Assembly (NCBI RefSeq): GCF_025847235.1
Contig: NZ_JAOZEW010000011.1
Span: forward strand, 62,001 to 126,000
Direction: 5' to 3'
From: Flavobacterium shii
Lineage (GTDB): Bacteria > Bacteroidota > Bacteroidia > Flavobacteriales > Flavobacteriaceae
DNA: 64,000 bases
Of this stretch, positions 44,963 through 54,416 are shown piece after piece. The number at the start of each line of letters is the position of its first letter. Position 1 is the stretch's first letter. The notes under the pieces were generated by a model. The model searched no databases, was not told the DNA's origin, and worked only from the letters and a program-made list of their open reading frames with translations. The position numbers and the translations under genes were made by a program.

Positions 44963-45001
44963 AGAGGCTGTTTTACAAGTTGTGAGATAGTCTCTTTTTT
45001 T
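44963..45001 (+). terminator. terminator after the T9SS cargo gene
   Basis: A 7-bp stem with one G-U pair (44963-44969 with 44989-44995) and a 19-base loop that may fold further, followed by a run of seven T. Confidence 0.65.
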
Positions 45002-45192
45002 ATTTATCTATAGAGATATTTAAAGGTTTAACTATATTAATAGGCCTTATTTTTTCGGATAAATAGATTTCATTGTTTAAGGTTGACACTAATATTTTGG
45101 AAATTTTTAAATAAATGAAAACCAATATCGTTTGGATTTTAATGTAGTTAAGTTTTTCTTAAATTCATTTCGGTTTCTTTAATTTTATTTAA

Positions 45193-45200
45193 TACTTTTG
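45193..45200 (+). promoter_or_regulatory. -7 box TACTTTTG of tail-fibre-like gene 3 (shared leader)
   Basis: TACTTTTG with upstream TTTCGGTTTCTTTAATTTTA and the downstream leader is closely similar to the region before 30363. The upstream TTTCGG at about the -33 position is also similar (CTTCAG in copy 1). Confidence 0.6.
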
Positions 45201-45230
45201 AGAGTAATAATCTATTAAAAACCACAATAA

Positions 45231-46250
45231 ATGAAGCTATCCTTTACTCTTTTATTTTCAGGAATATTTATATTAAACAGTAATATTACTAATGCACAAA
45301 TAAGTACCTCGACAGGTGGTGCCGGAAGTATTTTTCCGAACTCTCCAACTTCTAATACTAATGTAGGGATTGGAACAACTAATCCAACGGCTAAGTTGGA
45401 AGTTGTGGGAAGTTTAAAAGCAGAAATAGGAGATTTCTCTAAAGTTTTGCCGGATGGAGCAAACTATACTGATTGGATGGATAGAAATAAATCTAGTAGG
45501 GTTTTAAATCTAGGGACTTTAAGAGATCCATTAGACAATGGTAGATTATTATGTTTTTACGATTTTCCACAATCAAATGTATTAAATTTAACTAAATCTG
45601 CTTTTTCTTTTCAGATTGATGATAGAAGTAATCATACTAGATTTAGAATGACAGCTGAAACTGGAGGATATACTCAAATGGTAGTGTTAAATAAAAGACA
45701 AGAGGAATTAATGAAAATTTACGAAGATGGTAATGATAATGTTTTTGCACATTTTCCTAAACCTAACTCAAGAGTTGTAATTGGTGGATTTGGAGATTAT
45801 CTACCTGAACATAAGCTTGTAGTTAGAGAGAGTTCTAAAATCGAAGGAAATATCTTAACTGATTCTAATATTGGTATTGGAACTTCTAACTTTACCGATG
45901 GAGCAGATATCTATAGACTTTCGGTAAAAGGAAAAATAAGAGCAGAGGAAGTAAAGGTTTATAGTACTTGGGCAGATTATGTTTTTAATGAAGATTATAA
46001 ATTACCTAATTTAAAAGAAGTTGAAAAATATATTGCAGTAAATGGTCATTTGCCAAATGTACCTTCAGCTAAAGATATTACAGAAAAAGGTTTAGAACTT
46101 GGAGAAATGGTAAAAATACAGCAGGAAAAGATAGAAGAATTAACGCTGTATTTAATTCAGCAAAATAAAGAGAATGAACAACTGAATAAAGATATTCAGG
46201 AACTAAAAGCACAGATGAAAATTTTATTTGATAAAAAATGTCAAAATTAA
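45231..46250 (+). CDS. tail-fibre-like exported protein 3
   Basis: A 339-residue paralog with a signal peptide ending at TNAQ. It has ISTSTGGAGSIFPNSPTSN, a unique middle, then TDGADIYRLSVKGKIRAEE, STWADYVFNEDYKLPNLKEV, GHLPNVPSAKDI and a C-terminal coiled coil. Its first 50 coding bases include a 34-bp stretch identical to tail-fibre gene 1, while its C-terminal block matches gene 2, so it looks mosaic. It overlaps the following transferase gene by 13 bases in another frame. Confidence 0.8.
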   Translation: MKLSFTLLFSGIFILNSNITNAQISTSTGGAGSIFPNSPTSNTNVGIGTTNPTAKLEVVGSLKAEIGDFSKVLPDGANYTDWMDRNKSSRVLNLGTLRDPLDNGRLLCFYDFPQSNVLNLTKSAFSFQIDDRSNHTRFRMTAETGGYTQMVVLNKRQEELMKIYEDGNDNVFAHFPKPNSRVVIGGFGDYLPEHKLVVRESSKIEGNILTDSNIGIGTSNFTDGADIYRLSVKGKIRAEEVKVYSTWADYVFNEDYKLPNLKEVEKYIAVNGHLPNVPSAKDITEKGLELGEMVKIQQEKIEELTLYLIQQNKENEQLNKDIQELKAQMKILFDKKCQN

Positions 46251-47551
46251 AATTAATTATTAAGAGATATATACCTGAAAAGATATGGATTTCACTTATA
46301 AAGATTTATAATTTTACTAATTTAAGGGCTCTCTATAATTTGTATTTAATTAAAGAAGCACCTAAAAAACATCAAAAAGCACTTGAAATTGTTAGAAAAA
46401 AAGAAAAAATAAGAGTCGCTTTCTTTTTGACGCATGAATCAGTATGGAAATATGATATGATTTTTAATTTAATGTTGGAGCATCCAAGATTCGAACCAGA
46501 AATATTTGTTTGTCCAATTGTTAATTATGGTGTGGAAAATATGCTTTTTGAAATGGATAAATCGTTTAAATCATTTAAAAATAAAGGATATGATGTTGTT
46601 AAGACTTATGATAATGAAACAGGAGAATATTTAGATATAAAAAAGAGCTTTTCACCTGATATAGTATTTTACACTAGTCCTTATAAAGGGGTACAAGATT
46701 ACAGATACTATATAAATCAATTTTCAAACACCTTAACATGCTATGTACCTTATAGTATCCCAACTGTTAATTATGAGTTCACCTATAATTTAGATTTTCA
46801 CAATCTAGTTTGGAAAATTTTTTCGGAAACAGAGATCCATCAAAAAATGGCATCCAAAGAGCAAAGAAATAAAGGGATTAATAGAATTGTAACAGGTTAT
46901 CCAGTATTTGATCCACTTTTAATTAATAAAAAGCCAAAGGAGGTTTGGAAAAATAAAAATCCAATTTTAAAAAAAGTTATATGGACGCCCCATCATTTAA
47001 TGAACGAATTAAGCAAAGTGTCTAATTTTTTAGAGTATTATGATTTCTTTTTAGAATTAGCCATTAATTATAAGGATAAATTGCAAATTGCATTCAATCC
47101 GCATCCTTTACTAAGGGTTAAATTAGAAAACGACCCAAATTGGGGCAAAGAAAAAACCGATTGTTACTTCAATAAATGGATAAATCTTGAAAATGGTCAG
47201 TTTGGAGATGGTTATTACATCGATTTATTTTTAACCTCAGATGCACTTATTCATGACAGTGGTTCTTTTATGGCAGAATACCTTATTACAGGTAAACCAT
47301 CGCTTTTCATGATTAGAGATGAATCGGTTATGGACTATTGGAATGCTTTTGGAGAAAAAGCAATCGGAGCACATTATCAATCTAGAAACAAAGAGCAAGT
47401 TATAGATTTCATTGAAAATGTTGTGCTGGATGAAAATGATTGTATGAAAGAGCAGCGTAATAATTTTGTGCAAAATAATCTGATTACAGAAAACAAACAG
47501 ACTGCCTCCCAAAATATTTTGGAGTATTTAGAGAATCAAATCTTTAAATGA
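46238..47551 (+). CDS. CDP-glycerol glycerophosphotransferase-like protein
   Basis: A 437-residue protein with a GT-B-like fold. The C-terminal half shows the family motifs: WTPHHLMNE (about 248), FNPHPLLR, and TSDALIHDSGSFMAEYLITG followed by KPSLFM, like the SDxxxxDxSSxxxE segment of TagF-type enzymes. No signal peptide. It opens the second polysaccharide block and probably adds a polyol-phosphate or sugar unit to a surface glycan. True teichoic acid is not expected in Bacteroidota, so the donor is unknown. Confidence 0.75.
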   Translation: MSKLKLIIKRYIPEKIWISLIKIYNFTNLRALYNLYLIKEAPKKHQKALEIVRKKEKIRVAFFLTHESVWKYDMIFNLMLEHPRFEPEIFVCPIVNYGVENMLFEMDKSFKSFKNKGYDVVKTYDNETGEYLDIKKSFSPDIVFYTSPYKGVQDYRYYINQFSNTLTCYVPYSIPTVNYEFTYNLDFHNLVWKIFSETEIHQKMASKEQRNKGINRIVTGYPVFDPLLINKKPKEVWKNKNPILKKVIWTPHHLMNELSKVSNFLEYYDFFLELAINYKDKLQIAFNPHPLLRVKLENDPNWGKEKTDCYFNKWINLENGQFGDGYYIDLFLTSDALIHDSGSFMAEYLITGKPSLFMIRDESVMDYWNAFGEKAIGAHYQSRNKEQVIDFIENVVLDENDCMKEQRNNFVQNNLITENKQTASQNILEYLENQIFK

Positions 47552-47652
47552 TTTTGATTATTTTTTAAGTTTAAGATTTTATTTATAATTAGTAAAGAGT
47601 ATAATGATTTTGATTGAACAAATTAAATACAAATAAATTAAACATTTAATAA

Positions 47653-49113
47653 ATGGACAAGATCTCTTTAAAAGCAATAGCTACTAAAGGAATTATTTGG
47701 TCTGCCGTAGATAAATTTGCCGTTCAAATAGGGCAATTCCTAGTAAGTATAGTGCTTGCACGGATTCTGTTACCAGAGGATTTTGGATTAATTGGTATGT
47801 TGGCCATTTTTATCGCCCTGTCGCAGACTTTTATAGAAAGTGGTTTAGGAGTAGGCTTAATTCAACGACAAGACAGAACTAATATTGATTTTTCGACTGT
47901 ATTTGTATTTAATTTACTAGTATGTAGCTTTTTTTATATACTATTATTTTTCTCTGCACCGTATATATCAACTTTTTTTAATCAGCCACAATTAATAGAT
48001 TTGGTGCGGATTTTAGGTTTAAGCTTATTTTTAAATGCCTTCGCAATAGTTCAACGAACTAAATTAACAATTGCGATTGATTTTAAATCCATAGCAAAAA
48101 GTAATGTAGTGGGCATGATCACCGGTGGGTTAGGTGGTGTAATAGCTGCTATAAATGGATATGGAGTATGGTCGTTAGTTGTCCAAATGCTTATTGGGTC
48201 TTTTTTTTCGTCTATGTCTTTATGGTTTTTAAGTAATTGGACTCCTTCGATTGCTTTTTCCAAAAAATCTTTTAAATCATTATTTGGTTATAGTTCAAAA
48301 ATTTTAATAGCTGGTTTATATGCTCAGCTATTAAATAACGTATATAATATTTGTTTAGGTAAGTTTTATCCAACAGCTTCATTGGGTTATTATACAAGAG
48401 CTAAGAGTTTTGCAGACCTATCAGCTGGAACAATTGTTAGTATTATACAGCAAGCCACATTTCCTGTGCTTGCTGCAGTACAAAACGATAAAGAAAAATT
48501 AGTTTCTATATACAGTCGTATGATTCGTATGTCGGCTTTTTTGATTATTCCACTTATGACTCTAATTGCTTTATTGGCAAAACCAATTGTTATATTGCTA
48601 CTTACTGAAAAATGGATTTCTCTGATTCCGCTTTTGCAATGGATGGTTTTTGCACGGATTTTTCTTCCAATGAGTGCAATAAATATGAATTTGTTAAATG
48701 CAGTTGGTCGTTCAGATTTATTTTTAAAAGTTGATTTATCCAAATTACCTCTAACTATCTTGGCAATCATAATAACAATTCCGCTAGGAGTAAAAGCGAT
48801 TATAATTGGTCATGTTGTTACATCAGCAATATCATTTATCATAAATGCATATCTGCCAGGGAAGTTTTATGGCTATGGAGCTTTGAATCAATTGAAGGAT
48901 ATGTTGTCATTCTTTTTAGCAGCATTAGGAATGGCAATTTCAGTATTTGTTATATTTTGTTTTATTGATAATTTAATACTTCAGTTATTTTTAGGGTTTG
49001 TAACAGGGCTGATAACATATTTGGTTATTTGTTGGATGCTAAAATTAGAGGAACTAAAAGAAGTTTGGGAGTTGTTTTTGAAGTTAAAAAAAGATATTAT
49101 TGTAAAGAATTGA
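47653..49113 (+). CDS. polysaccharide flippase, MOP superfamily (WzxC-like)
   Basis: A 486-residue inner-membrane protein with about 12-14 hydrophobic helices. The N-terminal KGIIWSAVDKFAVQIGQF, LARILLPEDFGLIGM and FIESGLGVGLIQRQD are characteristic of WzxC-type lipid-linked oligosaccharide flippases. It would move the undecaprenyl-linked repeat unit to the periplasm. It is full length, in contrast to the flippase remnant at 29430, and the two belong to different Wzx subgroups. Confidence 0.9.
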   Translation: MDKISLKAIATKGIIWSAVDKFAVQIGQFLVSIVLARILLPEDFGLIGMLAIFIALSQTFIESGLGVGLIQRQDRTNIDFSTVFVFNLLVCSFFYILLFFSAPYISTFFNQPQLIDLVRILGLSLFLNAFAIVQRTKLTIAIDFKSIAKSNVVGMITGGLGGVIAAINGYGVWSLVVQMLIGSFFSSMSLWFLSNWTPSIAFSKKSFKSLFGYSSKILIAGLYAQLLNNVYNICLGKFYPTASLGYYTRAKSFADLSAGTIVSIIQQATFPVLAAVQNDKEKLVSIYSRMIRMSAFLIIPLMTLIALLAKPIVILLLTEKWISLIPLLQWMVFARIFLPMSAINMNLLNAVGRSDLFLKVDLSKLPLTILAIIITIPLGVKAIIIGHVVTSAISFIINAYLPGKFYGYGALNQLKDMLSFFLAALGMAISVFVIFCFIDNLILQLFLGFVTGLITYLVICWMLKLEELKEVWELFLKLKKDIIVKN

Positions 49114-49171
49114 GGTCATAGAAATAAATAATATTTTTTTGTCTCTAAGAAGTATTATTTATAAAATAGAA

Positions 49172-50311
49172 TTAATTATTTTTCCAAGTTTTCAAATACT
49201 CATCTGCAATTTTGATGAAATTATGCTCCTTTTCTATAAATGTCCTTGCTCTTTTTCCAATCGCAATGATTTCTTGAGGATTTTCAATTAAAAAAGATAA
49301 TTCATTAACTAAATAATCTACATCGGGGATGGCATTTACACAAACCCTCTGGGTTAAGTTATAATATTCCATAAATTCGGTTTCGGCTCCTGTGAAAACC
49401 ACTTTTCCTTTTGCCATGGCTTCTAGAGCATTATATCCTTGGTCGTAAGTGAATGCTTGATCCAATAAAATATGTGATTTATTATATAAATTTATATATT
49501 CCGCATAAGGAATATTTTGGGTTCTAATTATCTCTACCTTATCTTGATATTTAGTTGCAATTTGTGTTAGGGCTTTTTCAAAATAATCAATCCCTTTTTG
49601 ATAATAAGAGTATTGGTTTATTCCTAAAAAAATTATTATTTTATTTTTAAAAATTTGTTCTTGGAAAGTTAATTTCTCACAATTTATTGGATAGGGAATT
49701 AGTTTTTTAAATTTAGGGCTAGATTTGTTAGCATCTATATAATCCAAATCGGTGACAATTAACCCAGTACAATTTTTGAAAACAAAATCATGTATCTTTT
49801 TGTAATTTGGACTTAAATATTCGTGGATGTATTCATAATATTTATGGAGTTTTGGATTCTGTAAATAAGGTTGTAATAAAGATTTTTTATCTTTATTTGA
49901 TAAATCATAGTTTAAGGTTAGGTAATCTACTCCACAAGATAAAATAAATACCTTTTTATTGTTATCGAAAATCTTTTTTATCAAGTAAAGTTCAAAATTG
50001 TTGGTTGTTTTTATTGGTTGTTCATTGATAAACTGAACAACATCATAATCTTTAAATTTACTTAATAAGAAATAAAATCTCAATCCATGTTCTAAATTAG
50101 CTATATCAAATTTTGATAATTTATAAATAGCTTGTCTAATGTAATTAACAAATTTTAATCGGCAAATTGTATAATCAATCGAATAATCTGTTGGATAATT
50201 TCTGAAGCCATTACTGTAAGAAACAATTTTCGGATTATGTCCAAGCTCAATCAATCCTTCTTTTAATGAATTATGTAAACGACTGTATTCGCCAACGAGT
50301 AAAATTTTCAT
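49172..50311 (-). CDS. glycosyltransferase, GT4-like (GT-B fold)
   Basis: A 379-residue cytoplasmic enzyme. The N-terminus MKILLVGEYSRLHNSLKEGL is a GT-B nucleotide-fold start with a glycine-rich turn. The C-terminal domain has IIIFLGINQYSYYQKGIDYF and the donor-binding GYNALEAMAKGKVVFTGAE loop, with the Glu expected in GT4 enzymes. It is the only minus-strand gene between plus-strand polysaccharide genes and shares a 106-base divergent region with the next glycosyltransferase. Sugar specificity is unknown. Confidence 0.85.
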   Translation of the reverse strand: MKILLVGEYSRLHNSLKEGLIELGHNPKIVSYSNGFRNYPTDYSIDYTICRLKFVNYIRQAIYKLSKFDIANLEHGLRFYFLLSKFKDYDVVQFINEQPIKTTNNFELYLIKKIFDNNKKVFILSCGVDYLTLNYDLSNKDKKSLLQPYLQNPKLHKYYEYIHEYLSPNYKKIHDFVFKNCTGLIVTDLDYIDANKSSPKFKKLIPYPINCEKLTFQEQIFKNKIIIFLGINQYSYYQKGIDYFEKALTQIATKYQDKVEIIRTQNIPYAEYINLYNKSHILLDQAFTYDQGYNALEAMAKGKVVFTGAETEFMEYYNLTQRVCVNAIPDVDYLVNELSFLIENPQEIIAIGKRARTFIEKEHNFIKIADEYLKTWKNN

Positions 50312-50417
50312 ATTTTTAAAAGAGTTGTAAGTTTAGTGTGATTGGATTCTTTAAAAGAAGTTTTTGTTTAGGATTTATATTGTAATTTCGTTGTAAATTT
50401 AGGGATTCAATAATAAT

Positions 50418-51521
50418 ATGCAAGCTAGAAAACACAAAATTGCTTTAGTAGGCTATCGCTTAAATAAAGGTGGGTTAGAAAAAGTAATGTCTTCTTTATC
50501 CGTTTATTTTGGTCAAAAGGGTATTGATATTCATAATATTGTTTTTGTTGACGATATTGGCTATCCTTATTCAGGAACTTTGGTAAACATCGGAAGGATG
50601 AAGCTTGGTAAAAATAAAGTTTTCGAGAAGCTAAAACTGTTTTTGTTTTTTAAAAAATATATAAAAGAGAATCAATTTGATTACATTATAGATTTCAGGT
50701 ATCGTATAAAACCTTTTCAGGAATATATTTTGTCTAAGTTTGTTTATAACTCAAAAACAATTTATACGGTTCATAATTCATGGTTACAAACCTATTTGCC
50801 TAATTCTAAGTTTTTAACGAGACAAATTTGCAAGGGGAAGCATAGTGTCGTTTGTGTTTCAAATGGAATTAAGATGTTGGTGGAGGAAAAATTTCAACTT
50901 CAGAATAGTGTTTTGATTTATAATCCCATTGATTTGGATAAAATGAAAACCATTGCTAATGATCAAATCGATATTAAGATGCCCTATATAATAGCTGCAG
51001 GAAGGTTTGATTCTAATAATGTAAAACAATTTGACAGGCTAATTATAGCTTATTCTAACTCTATTTTACCTCAAAATGACATTTCGCTTGTGTTACTGGG
51101 AGATGGGGAACTCAGTGATGCCTATAAAGAGGTTGCGATTGAAAGTGGGGTTTCCGATAAAATTCATATTTTGGGATTTAAAAGTAACCCTTATAAATAT
51201 TTTAAAAATGCTTTATTCTTGGTGTTGTGTAGCAAATACGAAGGATTTGGAATGACTTTAATAGAGGCACTTGCGTGTGAAACTCCAGTTATTTCATTTA
51301 ATTGTGTTTCAGGTCCTAATGAAATTATTATAAATAATGAAAACGGTCTTTTGGTTGAAAATCAAAATTTTGATAAGCTTATCGATGCAATGAATTTATT
51401 TGTTGAAGACACTGTTTTGTATAATCAATGTAAAAATAATTCATTAAGGAGTATTGAACGTTTTTCAATCGAAAAAATAGGAAAGCAATGGCAGGATTTA
51501 ATGGGAATTAATATATATTAG
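50418..51521 (+). CDS. glycosyltransferase family 4 protein
   Basis: A 367-residue GT-B enzyme. It opens IALVGYRLNKGGLEKVMSSL, a common GT4 start. The C-terminal half has AAGRFDSNNVKQFDRLI, LVLLGDGEL, and SKYEGFGMTLIEALACETPV with the EX7E-type donor-binding glutamates. It adds one sugar to a lipid-linked oligosaccharide. Followed after 4 bases by the FdtA-like gene, so they are co-transcribed. Confidence 0.92.
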   Translation: MQARKHKIALVGYRLNKGGLEKVMSSLSVYFGQKGIDIHNIVFVDDIGYPYSGTLVNIGRMKLGKNKVFEKLKLFLFFKKYIKENQFDYIIDFRYRIKPFQEYILSKFVYNSKTIYTVHNSWLQTYLPNSKFLTRQICKGKHSVVCVSNGIKMLVEEKFQLQNSVLIYNPIDLDKMKTIANDQIDIKMPYIIAAGRFDSNNVKQFDRLIIAYSNSILPQNDISLVLLGDGELSDAYKEVAIESGVSDKIHILGFKSNPYKYFKNALFLVLCSKYEGFGMTLIEALACETPVISFNCVSGPNEIIINNENGLLVENQNFDKLIDAMNLFVEDTVLYNQCKNNSLRSIERFSIEKIGKQWQDLMGINIY

Positions 51522-51525
51522 TAAA

Positions 51526-51924
51526 ATGAATGTACAAATTATAGCTATTCCAAAAATTGAGGAGCGAAGAGGTAATATATCTGTAATAGAGAATGATACT
51601 ATTCCTTTTGAGATTAAAAGAGTTTATTACCTATATGATGTTCCTAGCGGTGCAGAAAGAGGAGGGCATGCACATAAAAACTTGCAGCAATTTTTAGTAG
51701 CGCTAAGCGGAAGTTTTGATGTAACATTAAATGATGGAGTCGAAGAACAAGTAATTACATTAAACAAGCCTTATGAAGGTTTATTAATTAATTCCGGGAT
51801 TTGGAGAGAACTTCAAAATTTTTCTTCTGGGTCTGTTTGCTTGGTAGTTGCTTCAGAAGTTTATATTGAAGATGATTATATTAGAGATTTTGACGAATTT
51901 ATAAGTTATTCTATTGATAAATAG
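51526..51924 (+). CDS. FdtA/QdtA-like dTDP-sugar 3,4-ketoisomerase (cupin)
   Basis: A 132-residue single cupin domain. ERRGNISVIENDTIPFEIKR and RGGHAHKNLQQFLVALSG carry the conserved histidines used in catalysis by FdtA/QdtA. These enzymes turn dTDP-4-keto-6-deoxyglucose into the 3-keto isomer, the substrate of FdtB-type aminotransferases. The aminotransferase of this kind lies 22 kb away at 28304, so the pathway is split in this window. It overlaps the convergent glycosyltransferase gene by 14 bases. Confidence 0.9.
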   Translation: MNVQIIAIPKIEERRGNISVIENDTIPFEIKRVYYLYDVPSGAERGGHAHKNLQQFLVALSGSFDVTLNDGVEEQVITLNKPYEGLLINSGIWRELQNFSSGSVCLVVASEVYIEDDYIRDFDEFISYSIDK

Positions 51925-52846
51925 AAAAATTAATACCAATCCTTTTCAAAGAGTTTTTTAGTTTAAGAAAGAAGCGCAAAGAAAAGGCAGGTAGGTTTAA
52001 TAAAAAACGGATTTTTAAACTTATATTTTGTTTGTCAACATCTTTTAAGTAAAAGTTCATTTTAGGCGTATAACCAAATATATAATAACGTAAACCATAT
52101 TCGATTCGGTATAAATCCAAAAAAAATTTAAGAGAAGAGTTTTGTTGTTCTGATATCTTAAACTGTTCAAAATTCATTAAGTTCATAGAGCCTACGCTAT
52201 TTTTAGCAAGACTATTTGGGATGTCATAATTATAAATAGCTGTAATTGTATTTGTAATTGCTATGCTATGTTTAATTCCGATTTTCGTCCACAGTTCTAA
52301 ATCCTGACCGTTTGTTATGCTAGGTGTAAATCCTCCAAATTTTTCGATAATTTCTTTTGGAATAGCTAAGCTAGAAGTCCATGTAACTCTAAAAGGAATG
52401 TTTGATGAAAAGTAATCTTTTATAATTCCCTTAAAAGAGCTATCTATTTGATTATGATTAGGAATTTGAAAATGTTTTTTGGTTGTTTTAATTTTATAGC
52501 GGGAGCAATACATTCCGCAATCTGGAAAATTATGATATAAATTGTTTAATTCTTCCAAATGATTTGGATACCAATAATCATCTGCATCTAAGAAAGCAAT
52601 TAGTTCGCCTTTGGATTTTTCAATTCCTAAATTTCTGGCAACTGAGACACCTTGATTTTTTTGATTGTATAGAGTTATTCGGGAGTTTTTTAAGCTAAGA
52701 ACCTTGATTTCGCTATCATCTATTGACCCATCATTGACTACAATAATTTCATAATCAGTAAAGGTCTGTTCGAAAACACTTTTTAAAGTTTTTTCAATGT
52801 AATTTGATTTATTGTACAAAGGGATAACAACAGAAATAAATGGCAT
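51911..52846 (-). CDS. glycosyltransferase family 2 protein A
   Basis: A 311-residue GT-A enzyme from ATG 52846; the frame opens seven codons earlier but MPFISVVIPLYNKSNY is the normal GT2 start. EIIVVNDGSIDDSE, GVSVARNLGIEKSKGELIAF and LDADDYW give the nucleotide and metal-binding DxD site. The ATG lies two bases after the stop of the previous gene. A TATATTTG box at 52865-52872 on the minus strand suggests an extra internal promoter, much like the pepT promoter. Confidence 0.92.
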   Translation of the reverse strand: MPFISVVIPLYNKSNYIEKTLKSVFEQTFTDYEIIVVNDGSIDDSEIKVLSLKNSRITLYNQKNQGVSVARNLGIEKSKGELIAFLDADDYWYPNHLEELNNLYHNFPDCGMYCSRYKIKTTKKHFQIPNHNQIDSSFKGIIKDYFSSNIPFRVTWTSSLAIPKEIIEKFGGFTPSITNGQDLELWTKIGIKHSIAITNTITAIYNYDIPNSLAKNSVGSMNLMNFEQFKISEQQNSSLKFFLDLYRIEYGLRYYIFGYTPKMNFYLKDVDKQNISLKIRFLLNLPAFSLRFFLKLKNSLKRIGINFSIYQ

Positions 52847-52848
52847 TT

Positions 52849-53733
52849 TTATTTTTTTAATGAACAAATATAACTGATTCTGTACAGGTTAAATAAAAAT
52901 AAAGAAGGGTTTTGAGAACATAATTGTTTAAAGAGTAGTTTATTGAAAATTTTAAAAAATAAACCTCCGGGAATAACTAATTTATACTTTTTTAAAGAAT
53001 AATAAAACCCTAATATTTTTACAAAGTTGGGATTTATTTTATTTTGTTGATCTAATAAAATAAGATTGTTTATGCTATTTTTTACTTTCGAAATAAAAAT
53101 TTTACTTTCGTCAATGTCTCCATGCTCGATGGCGTTATCAATATGTTTTACATTGAAATTAGACTTACTAACTTCATAGGCAAATAAGGTATCTTCATGC
53201 CCATATTTTGTTAGGCTTGAATCAAATTTTATTTGATTAAAATGTTCTTTTTTAATCAAAGTATTATTGAATAATAATGTCTTATAAATCGCTAAATTTC
53301 TCTGAGAAACTGTTTTGTCTTCGATAATTTTCCCGTATTTCCAACGTAATTTTTGTTTGTTAGAACTTACTATTATAGGGTGAATACGACCTCCATGAAT
53401 TATATCTGAGTTCTTAATATTATCTAAATAATTTTGGATATAACTTTTATTAATTACTATTGAATCACCATCTATATAGAGTAAATTGGAATATTTGGCT
53501 TTAGAGGCTAGAAGATTTCTATTGGAACTTAATCCAATATTTTCTGATAATGAGATAAAAAAACAATTTTCTAGTAAGTTTATTTTATTATTAGCTTTAT
53601 TTAATTTAGAATTTGATCCATCATCCTGGCAAATAATCTCGAATTCAATTTTACATTCCAGGCATTGTTTATGTAGTGCTTCAACCAAAGGAGAAACATT
53701 ATAATTGTAAACCGGGATAAGAATAGAAAGCAT
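52849..53733 (-). CDS. glycosyltransferase family 2 protein B
   Basis: A 294-residue GT-A enzyme: [52 protein letters not shown] and YIDGDSIV as the DxD metal site. Its ATG overlaps the stop of the FtsE-like gene by one base (TAATG), so the cell-division-type ATPase and two glycosyltransferases are translationally chained. The acceptor is unknown. Confidence 0.9.
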   Translation of the reverse strand: MLSILIPVYNYNVSPLVEALHKQCLECKIEFEIICQDDGSNSKLNKANNKINLLENCFFISLSENIGLSSNRNLLASKAKYSNLLYIDGDSIVINKSYIQNYLDNIKNSDIIHGGRIHPIIVSSNKQKLRWKYGKIIEDKTVSQRNLAIYKTLLFNNTLIKKEHFNQIKFDSSLTKYGHEDTLFAYEVSKSNFNVKHIDNAIEHGDIDESKIFISKVKNSINNLILLDQQNKINPNFVKILGFYYSLKKYKLVIPGGLFFKIFNKLLFKQLCSQNPSLFLFNLYRISYICSLKK

Positions 53734-54416
53734 TACACCGTTCTTTGAACAACTTCAAAAATCCTAGCGTCCTCACATTTTAATGTTTTCGAAGGGAATT
53801 TCATTAATAATGCATAATCATGCGTTGCCATGATAACAGTTTTTCCAAGTGCGTTGATATTTCTTAAAACCTCAAGAACTTCCGAGCTGGTTTGTGGATC
53901 AAGGTTTCCTGTAGGCTCGTCAGCAAGAATAAACTCAGGGTCATTTAGTAAAGCTCTTGCAATTGCAACACGTTGTTGTTCTCCACCAGAAAGCTGGTGA
54001 GGCATTTTTTGAGTAAACTCTTTCATGCCAACTTTATCAAGTACTTCATCAATTTTACGCTCCATTCCTTCTTTATCAACCCATCCTGTTGCTTTTAGTA
54101 CAAACAGCATATTGTCTTTTACAGAACGGTCCGGAAGCAATTTGAAATCTTGAAATACAATTCCGATTTTGCGTCTCAAATATGGAATTTCACTCTCTTT
54201 TAAAGTTGCCAAATCAAAGTCAACAATATGACCTTCACCTTCAGTCAATGGTAAATCACCATATAAAGTTTTCATGAAACTACTTTTTCCTGAACCTGTT
54301 TTTCCGATGATATAAAGAAACTCACCATGTTTTACTTCTAAATTTACGTGAGATAAAATATTTTTTCCTTCTTGATATATAGCTACATCTTTAAGAGACA
54401 GTACGGTTTGTGACAT
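53733..54416 (-). CDS. ftsE: ABC transporter ATP-binding protein, FtsE-like
   Basis: A 227-residue ATPase with Walker A GKTGSGKS (38-45), LSGGEQ signature (141-146), Walker [11 protein letters not shown] (161-170) and an H-loop in [26 protein letters not shown] sequence after Walker A and the short length match FtsE, which with FtsX controls cell-wall hydrolases at division. FtsX is not adjacent, since a glycosyltransferase follows; a separate ftsX is common in Bacteroidota. A LolD-like export ATPase is the alternative. Confidence 0.88.
   Translation of the reverse strand: MSQTVLSLKDVAIYQEGKNILSHVNLEVKHGEFLYIIGKTGSGKSSFMKTLYGDLPLTEGEGHIVDFDLATLKESEIPYLRRKIGIVFQDFKLLPDRSVKDNMLFVLKATGWVDKEGMERKIDEVLDKVGMKEFTQKMPHQLSGGEQQRVAIARALLNDPEFILADEPTGNLDPQTSSEVLEVLRNINALGKTVIMATHDYALLMKFPSKTLKCEDARIFEVVQRTV

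Larger units (their letters stand above)
44861..45230. other. gene-free region between T9SS cargo and tail-fibre-like gene 3
   Basis: These 370 bases contain a terminator at 44963-45001 and, at the end, the promoter-leader shared with the other tail-fibre-like genes. The middle (45003-45140) shows no coding frame or repeat that I can recognise. Confidence 0.6.
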
